Origin: Verrucomicrobiota bacterium
GTDB taxonomy: Bacteria > Verrucomicrobiota > Verrucomicrobiia > Limisphaerales > JADLHS01
Length of the DNA: 15,766 nucleotides
Assembly: GCA_004297495.1 (NCBI GenBank)
Contig: SCTL01000216.1
Span: 1 to 15,766, forward strand
Direction of reading: 5' to 3'
The translations under genes were made by a program, and so were the position numbers. Under the pieces are notes generated by a model, which saw only the letters and a program-made list of their open reading frames with translations, did not search any database and was not told the DNA's origin. Below, piece by piece: positions 7,957-14,387 of the stretch (positions within the stretch are counted from its first letter, which is position 1; the number at the start of each line of letters is the position of its first letter).

Positions 7957-8763
7957 TCAGATGGTCTGGCTCAAGTAGCCGCCATCCACGCGGATGTCCG
8001 TGCCGGTCACAAACGAACTGGCTTTGCTCGCGGCGAGGAACACACATGCGCCGATGAGTTCCTGCGATTCGCCGAAACGGTTCATCGGCGTGTGACCCCA
8101 GATCGCTTTCGTGCGCGCCGTCGGCGAGCCGTCGTCGTTGAAAAGCAGCTTGCGGTTTTGTTCGGCGGGAAAGAAGCCCGGCGTGATCGTGTTCACGCGC
8201 ACGCCTTTGGTGGCCCACTCGCGCGCGAGAAACTGCGAGAGATTCAACACGGCGGCTTTCGCGGCGGAATAACTCACCACGCGCGAGAGCGGCAGGTGCG
8301 CGGAGACGCTGGCGATGTTGATGATGCTGCCCCTGCCGCGCTGGCACATGCCCGGGCCGAATTCCTGGCAGGGCAGGAACGCGCCGCCGATGAGGTTGAG
8401 GTCGAAGTTGGCATTGAGCGCTTCGAGCGGAATTTTCTCGAACGGATTTTCCGGCGTGACGGTAACTTTGGGATCGTTGCCGCCGGCGGCGTTGACGAGA
8501 ATCGTCGGCGCGCCAAGCGTCGCCTCGATTTTTTTGTGCGCTTCGGCGAGGCTGCTGCGCGAAGACGCGTCGCAGGAAAAGAACGCCGCCTTGCCGCCCT
8601 TGACCTGGATTGCTTTGACCCGCGCCTCGCCGCGTTCGGCGTTGCGACCGAGCACGGCCACTTTTGCGCCAGCTTCCGCCAGGCCTTCCGCCAGCGCGCC
8701 GCCGAGCACGCCGGTTGCGCCGATGACCACCGCCACTTCGCCGTTGAGATCGAATAGTTTCAT
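7957..8763 (-). CDS. uxuB: SDR-family D-mannonate oxidoreductase (fructuronate reductase type)
   Basis: 268 aa, a classical short-chain dehydrogenase. Visible motifs are the nucleotide-binding glycine motif (GATGVLG, residues 15-21), NAAG (91-94), catalytic S152 (NIASVSA), and Y165-x-x-x-K169 (YSAAK). The segment after the active site (PGFFPAEQNRKLLFNDDGSP, residues 195-214, then HTPMNRFGE) closely resembles Bacillus subtilis UxuB/YjmF as I remember it, and so does the AGGN segment (93-96). That family converts D-fructuronate to D-mannonate with NAD(P)H in hexuronate catabolism. Related SDRs act on 5-ketogluconate, so gluconate 5-dehydrogenase is the main alternative. It is transcribed toward larA, 87 bp away, with a hairpin repeat between. 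The sequence just before the ATG is CCTCC-like, which is the complement of a Shine-Dalgarno sequence, so no normal ribosome site is present. Confidence 0.82.
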   Translation of the reverse strand: MKLFDLNGEVAVVIGATGVLGGALAEGLAEAGAKVAVLGRNAERGEARVKAIQVKGGKAAFFSCDASSRSSLAEAHKKIEATLGAPTILVNAAGGNDPKVTVTPENPFEKIPLEALNANFDLNLIGGAFLPCQEFGPGMCQRGRGSIINIASVSAHLPLSRVVSYSAAKAAVLNLSQFLAREWATKGVRVNTITPGFFPAEQNRKLLFNDDGSPTARTKAIWGHTPMNRFGESQELIGACVFLAASKASSFVTGTDIRVDGGYLSQTI

Positions 8764-8778
8764 AAATTGGAGGTGGGA

Positions 8779-8806
8779 AGTATCCGAAACCCGCCGATCA
8801 TTTCAA
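8779..8806 (-). promoter_or_regulatory. Candidate sigma70-type promoter of the SDR (uxuB) gene
   Basis: On the minus strand, TTGAAA (8801-8806) and GATACT (8779-8784) are separated by 16 bp. Only 15 bp separate the -10 element from the ATG at 8763, so the leader would be about 9 nt. Found by eye only. Confidence 0.3.
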
Positions 8807-8852
8807 CCATCATTCTGCGCCACGCGCCCTTTGCGGTGTGAACCGGCGGAAC

Positions 8853-8957
8853 GCGGGCCGTCCAGGCCCGCAGCACTCACGGCAGAAGTCAGGCATTGAA
8901 AGTCTCGGGAATCTTGGAGCGCACTTCTCGCTGGGACCGGGGACCGGTCGCGCTCCA
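8853..8957. repeat. Composite intergenic hairpin element between pgm and uxuB
   Basis: Two separate dyads lie in the 202-bp gap between the phosphoglucomutase stop (8966) and the SDR start (8763). One is GCGGGCC (8853-8859) with GGCCCGC (8865-8871) around a 5-nt loop. The other is nested: outer TGGAGCGC (8915-8922) with GCGCTCCA (8950-8957), and inner GACCGG (8935-8940) with CCGGTC (8944-8949). In the transcript of the phosphoglucomutase gene the nested hairpin starts about 9 nt after the stop codon, so it could end or protect that mRNA. No U-run follows. I recall similar GGAGCGCG...GCGGGC intergenic repeats in Verrucomicrobiota. Apart from this element and the promoter candidate, I see nothing in the gap. 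Confidence 0.6.
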
Positions 8958-8965
8958 TCAATAAC

Positions 8966-10384
8966 TCAAACTTGCTTCGTCAGTTCCACGCCGAGGCGGA
9001 CCAATCGCGCGGCGTTGGTTTGCGTTCCAGCCTCGGCGTAGATGCGCAGGATCGGCTCCGTGCCCGAGCCACGCAACATGAGCCACGAGGAATCTTCAGC
9101 GATGAATTTCACGCCGTCGAACGACTGCACTTCCTTCAAAGGCGACTTCAGCAACTTCGCCGGCGGATTGCTCTTCAGGAAATCCATGAGCAACGGCCGC
9201 TTCTCCAACGGGAAATGCGTATCAATGCGTTCGTAGCGATGCGGGCCGAATTCTTTTTCGAGTTTGGCCAGCAGCTTGTTGAGCGAGACGCGCTCGACCG
9301 CCAGCATCTCCAGCAACATCAAACCCGCCGCGATGCCGTCGCGCTCGGGGATGTGGCCGGGGAAGCCGATGCCGCCGCTTTCCTCCGCGCCGAGCAGCAC
9401 GTCGCCCTTCAGCATTTCGGCGCAGATATATTTGAAGCCCACGCCCGTCACCACGAGCGGCAGACCGTAGGCGGCGCACATTTTGTCCACCATCGAAGTC
9501 GTGGTGAGCGCCTTCACCACGCGGCCTTTGCCGCGGCGGTTCGCGTAGAAATGATGCAGCAGCAAACAGATCAAACTGTGCGTGGTGAGATAATTGCCAC
9601 GGCCATCCATGCCGCCCACGCGGTCCGCGTCGCCGTCGGTGACGAGACAGAGATCGTGTGGATGCTTGCGGAGAAATGCCTGACTGCGCGCATAGTTTTT
9701 TTCAATCGGCTCGGGATTGATGCCGCCGAACAACGGATCGTGCGCGGCGTTTAGTGTGGTGACTTTGCAAGTGGTGCCCGCGAGCAATTGCTCGAAACAG
9801 CCTGCGCCCACACCAAACAACGCCTCGTGCGCGAAACGCAGTTTCGATTTCGCAATGAGTTTGAAGTCCACCAGTTTTTTCAGCGCGGAGTAATGTGCGG
9901 GACGCACGTCTTTCACCATCACGCGCTTTGCTTTGATCGCTTCGGGCAAAGCGAGTTTGGAAACTGGATTGCGGTCCAGAAAAGATTCCACCGCCGCGCA
10001 GGTGGTCGAATCGGATGAACCGCCGTAGTGCGACTTGAGTTTGAAGCCGTTGAAGCTGGGCGGATTGTGGCTGGCGGTGATCATCACGCCGCCGACCGCG
10101 CCCAACGCTTTCACGGCATAGGAAACCGATGGCGTCGGCGTTGGCTCGGGTGTGAGGACGACTTGAAATCCGTTTCCGGCGAAAACTTCCGCCGAGCAGC
10201 GCGCGAATTGATCGGAGAGAAACCGCCGGTCGTAGCCCACTACGACTTTCTTCTCCGTGCCTGAAACTGGATTTGCGTTCCAATAGTCCGCCGTGGCCTG
10301 CGCCACGCGTGCGACGTTGGCAAAAGTGAAATCTTCGGCGATGACCGCGCGCCAACCGTCAGTACCGAATTTGATTTGGGACAT
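8966..10384 (-). CDS. Phosphoglucomutase/phosphomannomutase (alpha-D-phosphohexomutase family)
   Basis: 472 aa, full length for the family. All four domain signatures are visible: the N-terminal FGTDGWRA, the phosphoserine loop TASHNPP with active S105, the metal loop DGDADR (250-255), the sugar-specificity loop GAEESGG (334-338 is EESGG), and the phosphate-binding loop RGSGTEP (438-444). It moves phosphate between C1 and C6 of glucose or mannose in the cytoplasm, linking glycolysis to nucleotide-sugar, glycogen and polysaccharide synthesis. The GEMSG/EESGG loop does not by itself separate glucose from mannose or glucosamine phosphate, so no gene symbol is given. The start is the ATG at 10384, 11 bp after the stop codon of the hicA-like gene, which suggests a shared transcript with the toxin-antitoxin pair. 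A GAGAA stretch about 10 nt upstream of the ATG is a weak ribosome-site candidate. A possible RNA hairpin lies just downstream of the stop. Confidence 0.93.
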   Translation of the reverse strand: MSQIKFGTDGWRAVIAEDFTFANVARVAQATADYWNANPVSGTEKKVVVGYDRRFLSDQFARCSAEVFAGNGFQVVLTPEPTPTPSVSYAVKALGAVGGVMITASHNPPSFNGFKLKSHYGGSSDSTTCAAVESFLDRNPVSKLALPEAIKAKRVMVKDVRPAHYSALKKLVDFKLIAKSKLRFAHEALFGVGAGCFEQLLAGTTCKVTTLNAAHDPLFGGINPEPIEKNYARSQAFLRKHPHDLCLVTDGDADRVGGMDGRGNYLTTHSLICLLLHHFYANRRGKGRVVKALTTTSMVDKMCAAYGLPLVVTGVGFKYICAEMLKGDVLLGAEESGGIGFPGHIPERDGIAAGLMLLEMLAVERVSLNKLLAKLEKEFGPHRYERIDTHFPLEKRPLLMDFLKSNPPAKLLKSPLKEVQSFDGVKFIAEDSSWLMLRGSGTEPILRIYAEAGTQTNAARLVRLGVELTKQV

Positions 10385-10395
10385 GAAATGATTCT

Positions 10396-10614
10396 CTATT
10401 TATGCAGCCATTCATCGCGAGACACGCCGGCTTGCTTCAAAAGGCGTGAGAGAAATCCCGGGCCGATGTCTGACTCGTGTTCATTGGGAATGATGAACGT
10501 AAGGTTGCCGCGGACCATTTGCGCGTGTTTTCCGCCGACGAACGGTCCCTCGAAACCCAGTTCGCGCAATCGTTGGACGAATTTTCTCCGGGAAACCGGC
10601 GGGAGTTTAGGCAT
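10396..10614 (-). CDS. hicA: HicA-like mRNA interferase toxin
   Basis: 72 aa from the ATG at 10614. Typical HicA (YcfA) features are the N-terminal helix KFVQRLRELGFE, the beta strand with the catalytic histidine in GGKHAQM (H30), TFIIPNEHESDIG, and the C-terminal helix LLKQAGVSRDEW. HicA folds as a double-stranded-RNA-binding-like domain and cleaves mRNA when free. I chose 10614 over the ATG at 10629 because it makes an 8-nt ATGCCTAA overlap with the stop codon of the upstream antitoxin gene, the usual sign of translational coupling; the 10629 start would overlap by 23 nt. The gene ends 11 bp before the phosphoglucomutase start. No truncation or missing key residue is seen, so the toxin is probably intact. 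Confidence 0.88.
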   Translation of the reverse strand: MPKLPPVSRRKFVQRLRELGFEGPFVGGKHAQMVRGNLTFIIPNEHESDIGPGFLSRLLKQAGVSRDEWLHK

Positions 10615-10858
10615 GGGCTGGCTCGCCAATGCGATTGAGGTTCAGCCGGCCAACGCGCGGAATCTCCAGTCCACGGCGCAGCCGGAAGGCGATCCAGTCG
10701 CTCAACGCCTCGCGCAATTCGCGCTGGCAGCCGGGCAGGGTCTTGTGTCGCGCCCAGACGCCTTGAAAGCCGGGAATCTCACCCCAGTACGCTGCTTCAC
10801 CCTCGATGATTTCGTATCGAGCCAATTCCATCGCTTTGTCGAGATATTGCGCGAGCAT
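10607..10858 (-). CDS. hicB: HicB-like antitoxin
   Basis: 83 aa. It fits the short HicB (UPF0150/DUF1902-like) pattern: a partly degenerate RNase H-like fold with the strands RYEIIEGEAAYWGEIPGF, GVWARHKTLPGC, then the helix RELREALSDWIAFRLRRG and the terminal strand. It should bind and neutralise the HicA-like toxin encoded directly downstream. No C-terminal helix-turn-helix or ribbon-helix-helix extension is present, so it may not repress its own promoter as long HicB proteins do. Antitoxin-first order differs from the E. coli hicAB order but is common in this short type. The gene lies between rpe and the phosphoglucomutase gene on the same strand, 71 bp from rpe. No clear Shine-Dalgarno sequence precedes the ATG. 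Confidence 0.85.
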   Translation of the reverse strand: MLAQYLDKAMELARYEIIEGEAAYWGEIPGFQGVWARHKTLPGCQRELREALSDWIAFRLRRGLEIPRVGRLNLNRIGEPAHA

Positions 10859-10929
10859 CGTGATTGATTCTGTTGTGACTTAACTTGACCGACCCCGGCG
10901 CGGGCGGCAACCGGATTTTTTCCAGCGCG

Positions 10930-11613
10930 TCAAACTTTCAAATCCGCCAGCGCCGGATCGTTGGCCTCCGCGATCTTCCGCATCTTGGCGACGGCGGCTT
11001 TCATGTTGGGTCTGCCGAACAGCGCCGTGCCGGCCACGAACGTGTCCGCGCCGACGCGCGCACATTCGCCGACGGTCTGGTTGTTGATGCCGCCGTCCAC
11101 TTCGAGACGATAGGAAAGATTTCGCTCGCGCCGCCACGCGTCGGCTTGCTGGATTTTCGGCAGACACTCGTGAATGAATTCCTGTCCGCCGAAACCGGGA
11201 TTCACCGTCATCACCAGCAGCAGATCAATCTGTTCGAGGAACGGTTCGGCGAGCGCGATGTTCGTGGGCGGATTCACGGCGAGGCCGACTTTTTTTCCGA
11301 GCGAACGGATTTTCCAGATCAACGGCGCTACGGCGTCGCCGAGTTCGACGTGAATGATGATTTCGTCCGCGCCGGCTTTGGCGAAGGGTTCGAGGAGGAT
11401 TTCCGGCTTCGAGCACATGAGATGCACGTCGAAAAAAAGTTTCGACAGTGGACGGAGCGTCTTCACCACCTGTGGCCCGAAGGAAATGTTTGGCACGAAG
11501 TGGCCGTCCATGATGTCCAGATGCAGCCACTCCGCGCCGGACTTGTTGGCGCGGAGGACATCTTTGCCGAACTGTGCGTAATTCGCCGCAAGCAGCGAAG
11601 GCGCAATAATCAT
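10930..11613 (-). CDS. rpe: Ribulose-phosphate 3-epimerase
   Basis: 227 aa from the ATG at 11613. The start MIIAPSLLAAN matches the usual N-terminus of the family exactly. The longer frame from 11679 adds 22 residues that look unlike any epimerase. It is a TIM-barrel enzyme that interconverts D-ribulose 5-phosphate and D-xylulose 5-phosphate in the pentose phosphate pathway. Visible metal and catalytic residues are S6, H31 and D33 (HLDIMDG), H64 (DVHLM) and D173 (EVDGGIN), with the phosphate-loop motif VNPGFGGQ (137-144). The length is normal and nothing is missing. It is followed on the same strand by hicBA after 71 bp. Upstream there is no Shine-Dalgarno sequence; a candidate promoter lies so close that the mRNA may begin at or next to the ATG. 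Confidence 0.95.
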   Translation of the reverse strand: MIIAPSLLAANYAQFGKDVLRANKSGAEWLHLDIMDGHFVPNISFGPQVVKTLRPLSKLFFDVHLMCSKPEILLEPFAKAGADEIIIHVELGDAVAPLIWKIRSLGKKVGLAVNPPTNIALAEPFLEQIDLLLVMTVNPGFGGQEFIHECLPKIQQADAWRRERNLSYRLEVDGGINNQTVGECARVGADTFVAGTALFGRPNMKAAVAKMRKIAEANDPALADLKV

Positions 11614-11618
11614 GCGGC

Positions 11619-11648
11619 AGCGTAGCGAAGCGAAGTGTAAGCCGTCAA
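11619..11648 (-). promoter_or_regulatory. Candidate promoter of rpe with little or no leader
   Basis: On the minus strand, TTGACG (11643-11648) and TACGCT (11619-11624) are 18 bp apart. The -10 element ends only 5 nt before the ATG at 11613, so transcription would start at about the start codon. The -10 match is weak (3 of 6). Confidence 0.25.
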
Positions 11649-11709
11649 TGTTGGCGCTTTGGCGGTCGCTTGAATTCAAGCACCAAGGAAGAGTACGTGC
11701 GGCGAAGGT

Positions 11710-11892
11710 CTAGGCAGGGATTTTCGTTCGCGAAGAAATTCTTGCTCCATTTTTCAGCCGCAACGCGGCGCGTTTCGCCGGAGCGGCTTGAGACAGTTCA
11801 GTGGAATATTTTTCGCGAATCGTTTCGCGCAGCTTTTCCTCGCGCGCCTGTAGCAGCCGCTGCGCTCCATCTGCAACGAATGGCAGGTCCAT
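11710..11892 (-). CDS. Possible small helical hypothetical protein (60 aa)
   Basis: A 60-codon frame begins 17 bp after the ftsH stop codon on the same strand. It starts MDLPFVADGAQRLLQAREEK and continues with a charged, probably helical segment (LRETIREKYSTEL). Such short Arg/Glu-rich helices occur in genuine small proteins, and the first 40 residues have a plausible composition. The last third (RAALRLKNGARISSRTKIPA) is less convincing. There is no signal peptide or membrane segment, and no ribosome site. I do not recognise the family. If real, it would be translated from the ftsH transcript. It could also be a chance frame in the 295-bp space between ftsH and rpe. Confidence 0.4.
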   Translation of the reverse strand: MDLPFVADGAQRLLQAREEKLRETIREKYSTELSQAAPAKRAALRLKNGARISSRTKIPA

Positions 11893-11908
11893 AGCGCGCG
11901 AAGTCCGG

Positions 11909-13942
11909 TTACGTCGCCGGCGCGGGCGCGGGCGTGCCCAGACCGGGCAGATGCGGCGGCGCGGGCTTGGGCGGCGTTTCGGGCAACGGCGTACCGGCGG
12001 GCGCGCCCATCATGGGTGTGCTCTCGGGCGGCTTGGGTGGCGGGGTGAAGGTCCCGGTGCGAATGATGTCCTCAACCTGTGTGCCGTCGAGCGTTTCGAA
12101 TTCGAGCAGCGCTTTGGCGATCATTTCGAGTTTGTCGCGGTGCGTGGCGATGAGTTCTTTCGCCGTGCGGTTCGCTTCCTCGATGATGCGCTTGACCTCG
12201 GTGTCAATTTCCTGCGCCGTCTGTTCGCTGTAATCCTTGGAGCGCATCATGTCGCGTCCGAGGAAAACATATTCCTGGCTCTCGCCGTAAAGCACGTTGC
12301 CGAGTTTCTCGCTCATGCCCCAGTGCATCACCATCGCCTTGGCGAGGGAGGTGGCCTGTTGAATGTCCATCGCCGCGCCGCTGGAAATATCGTCAATGAC
12401 GTATTCCTCGGCGATGCGTCCGGCCATCGTCATGATGATCGTGTCAATCGCCTGCTTCTTGCGCATGTTGAGCACGTCTTCCTTCGGCAGCGACATCGTC
12501 ACGCCGAGTGCGCGACCGCGCGGAATGATCGTGACCTTGTGCAACGGGTGCGTGTGCTTGAGCAACACGTTGACGAGCGCGTGGCCGGCTTCGTGCCAGG
12601 CGGTGGCGCGCTTCTCTTCGTCGCTCATCGCCATGCTGCGGCGTTCGCGGCCCCAGCGCACTTTGTCGCGGGCTTCTTCGAGTTCCTTCATGCCCACGCC
12701 TTTTTTATTCGTGCGGGCAGCGAGCAACGCGGCTTCGTTCAGCAGATTCGCCAGTTCCGCGCCGGAATAGCCGGGCGTGCCGCGCGCGATGATCGAGAGA
12801 TCAACTTCGGGCATCAGCTTCACGTTGCGAGCGTGAACTTTCAAAATCGCTTCGCGTCCGCGCACGTCGGGAAGATTTACGGTGACTTGACGGTCAAAAC
12901 GTCCCGGTCGGAGCAGCGCGGGGTCGAGCACATCGGGCCGGTTGGTCGCCGCGATGATGATGATGCCTTCCTGCGTGTCGAACCCGTCCATCTCGACGAG
13001 CAAGGCATTCAAGGTTTGTTCGCGTTCGTCGTTGCCGCCGCCAAGGCCGTGCCCGCGGCTGCGACCCACGGCGTCAATTTCGTCAATGAACACGAGGCAG
13101 GGCGTGTTTTTGCGCGCCTGCTCGAACATGTCGCGCACGCGGCTCGCGCCCACGCCGACAAACATTTCCACGAAATCCGAACCGCTGATGCTGAAGAACG
13201 CGGCGTCGGCCTCGCCCGCGATGGCTTTGGCGAGCAAAGTTTTGCCCGTGCCGGGCGCGCCGATCATCAACACACCTTTGGGAATGCGACCGCCGAGGCG
13301 TTGAAATTTTTTCGGGTCTTTCAGGAATTCGACCAGCTCGGAAACCTCCTCGATGGCTTCCTCGACGCCAGCCACGTCTTTGAAGGTGGTTTTGTTACGC
13401 TCCTTCGCCAACATGCGCGCTTTGCTCTTGCCGAAACTGAGCGCGCCTTTGCCGGCCATCTTGATTTGCCGGATGAAAACGAACCAGAGAATCAAGCCGA
13501 TGCCGACGAAGAAAATGAGTTGATAGCCGAGGCTCCAGAGCAGCGCGTTCGGTTCCTTGGCCTGGATGTTCGCGTGCGCATAAAGTTTGTCCGCCATCTT
13601 TTCGGTCAACGGGGTCTTGGTGCGGAAGGTGATTTCCTTGTCCGCGCCATTTTCTTTGATGTGATTGCCGTCCTTGTCGGTGGCGAAATATTTGCCGGTG
13701 ATCTCAAACAGGGCGGACTGCGCGCCGTAGTTGACGGTGGCGCTGGCGACGAGGCCGTCGTCGAGTTTTTTGAAGAACTCGTAGCCGGTGAGAGTCTCGC
13801 CGGGCGAGGAAACTTTTTCCTTCATCATCATCAGAGTGATGAGCCCGCCAATGATGATGATCCACACCACCCAGGTGCGCGGCGGCACGCGGAACTCGCC
13901 GTTCTTCTGCTTCTCGTCGTTCTGTCGGTTGTCGTCAGCCAT
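11909..13942 (-). CDS. ftsH: ATP-dependent zinc metalloprotease FtsH
   Basis: 677 aa. Layout: a short cytoplasmic N-terminus, a first membrane helix (about 24-40, WVVWIIIIGGLITLMMM), about 97 residues outside the membrane, a second helix (about 138-157), an AAA+ ATPase domain and a zinc protease domain. Walker A is GAPGTGKT (228-235), Walker B VFIDEID (284-290), the pore loop MFVGVGASR (260-268), and the second region of homology includes ATNRPDVLDPALLRPGRFDR. The zinc site is HEAGH (450-454), with D526 in SSGAAMDI as the third ligand. A 45-residue Pro/Ala-rich tail follows residue 632, longer than in E. coli FtsH. The enzyme extracts and degrades damaged membrane proteins and short-lived regulators as a hexamer. 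The gene follows yggU by 73 bp. It starts at the ATG at 13942 with no Shine-Dalgarno sequence. Confidence 0.98.
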   Translation of the reverse strand: MADDNRQNDEKQKNGEFRVPPRTWVVWIIIIGGLITLMMMKEKVSSPGETLTGYEFFKKLDDGLVASATVNYGAQSALFEITGKYFATDKDGNHIKENGADKEITFRTKTPLTEKMADKLYAHANIQAKEPNALLWSLGYQLIFFVGIGLILWFVFIRQIKMAGKGALSFGKSKARMLAKERNKTTFKDVAGVEEAIEEVSELVEFLKDPKKFQRLGGRIPKGVLMIGAPGTGKTLLAKAIAGEADAAFFSISGSDFVEMFVGVGASRVRDMFEQARKNTPCLVFIDEIDAVGRSRGHGLGGGNDEREQTLNALLVEMDGFDTQEGIIIIAATNRPDVLDPALLRPGRFDRQVTVNLPDVRGREAILKVHARNVKLMPEVDLSIIARGTPGYSGAELANLLNEAALLAARTNKKGVGMKELEEARDKVRWGRERRSMAMSDEEKRATAWHEAGHALVNVLLKHTHPLHKVTIIPRGRALGVTMSLPKEDVLNMRKKQAIDTIIMTMAGRIAEEYVIDDISSGAAMDIQQATSLAKAMVMHWGMSEKLGNVLYGESQEYVFLGRDMMRSKDYSEQTAQEIDTEVKRIIEEANRTAKELIATHRDKLEMIAKALLEFETLDGTQVEDIIRTGTFTPPPKPPESTPMMGAPAGTPLPETPPKPAPPHLPGLGTPAPAPAT

Positions 13943-13954
13943 TTTTAGTGGCGC

Positions 13955-13983
13955 AAGTTAGCATGGCTGTCTGGCGCCCGCAA
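13955..13983 (-). promoter_or_regulatory. Candidate promoter of ftsH
   Basis: On the minus strand, TTGCGG (13978-13983) and TAACTT (13955-13960) are 17 bp apart. The -10 element ends 12 nt before the ATG at 13942, giving a leader of about 5-6 nt. Matches to consensus are partial. Confidence 0.3.
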
Positions 13984-14015
13984 TGAACGAATTCTGCGGG
14001 GCTTGACTGAACGAT

Positions 14016-14318
14016 TCACGAGTTAAGTTGTCGCAGGACTTCGCCGGCGGAGAGGCCGAAGACCTTGACGATTTTCAGCCGCGAAGTCTGGCCGCGAAGC
14101 AGTTGAAGATCACCCCGCCGGCAATGCAACTTTTCAGCGAGCAGTTCCAGCACAGCGGCATTGGCGGCGGCATCCACGGGCGGCGCGGTGACGCGAATGC
14201 GGAGAACGTCGCCCGTCGCGGGGCCGATTTCGTTGCGCGATGCGCGCGGCTGGACTTTGAGCGCGAGAGTGACGCCGTCGGCTTGAACGGTCAGGAATTT
14301 GGGCGGCGGTTTGTTCAC
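14016..14318 (-). CDS. YggU/DUF167 family protein
   Basis: 100 aa from a GTG start at 14318. It fits the DUF167 (YggU) family: a basic strand LALKVQPRASRNEIGP, then GDVLRIRVTAPPVDAAANAA (residues 36-55) with the family hallmark AxPVDGxAN replaced here by APPVDAAAN. After that come the helix LELLAEKLHC and the strand RGQTSRLKIVKVFG. Members are small cytoplasmic proteins of unknown biochemical role; the fold is a mixed alpha/beta domain. It is transcribed toward ftsH with a 73-bp gap containing a candidate ftsH promoter, so the two may or may not share an mRNA. It is divergent from the DUF1080 lipoprotein gene (69 bp between starts). GTG is chosen because the family alignment begins shortly after and no nearer ATG exists. 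Confidence 0.87.
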   Translation of the reverse strand: MNKPPPKFLTVQADGVTLALKVQPRASRNEIGPATGDVLRIRVTAPPVDAAANAAVLELLAEKLHCRRGDLQLLRGQTSRLKIVKVFGLSAGEVLRQLNS

Positions 14319-14348
14319 GGCGAGTTCAGGCGAGAGTAATTTGTCGGA

Positions 14349-14377
14349 TTCATTTTTCCGGGAAGCTTGGGCATAAT
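14349..14377 (+). promoter_or_regulatory. Candidate promoter of the DUF1080 lipoprotein gene
   Basis: TTCATT (14349-14354) and CATAAT (14372-14377, 5 of 6 to consensus) are separated by 17 bp. The ATG is at 14388, so a leader of only about 4 nt is predicted. Confidence 0.3.
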
Positions 14378-14387
14378 TGCAGGCGAG

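Noticed and set aside
11801..13948. 715-codon plus-strand frame rich in His, Arg and Ala
   Set aside because: It lies entirely antisense to ftsH and has the composition of a GC-rich shadow frame; ftsH has complete, correct motifs.
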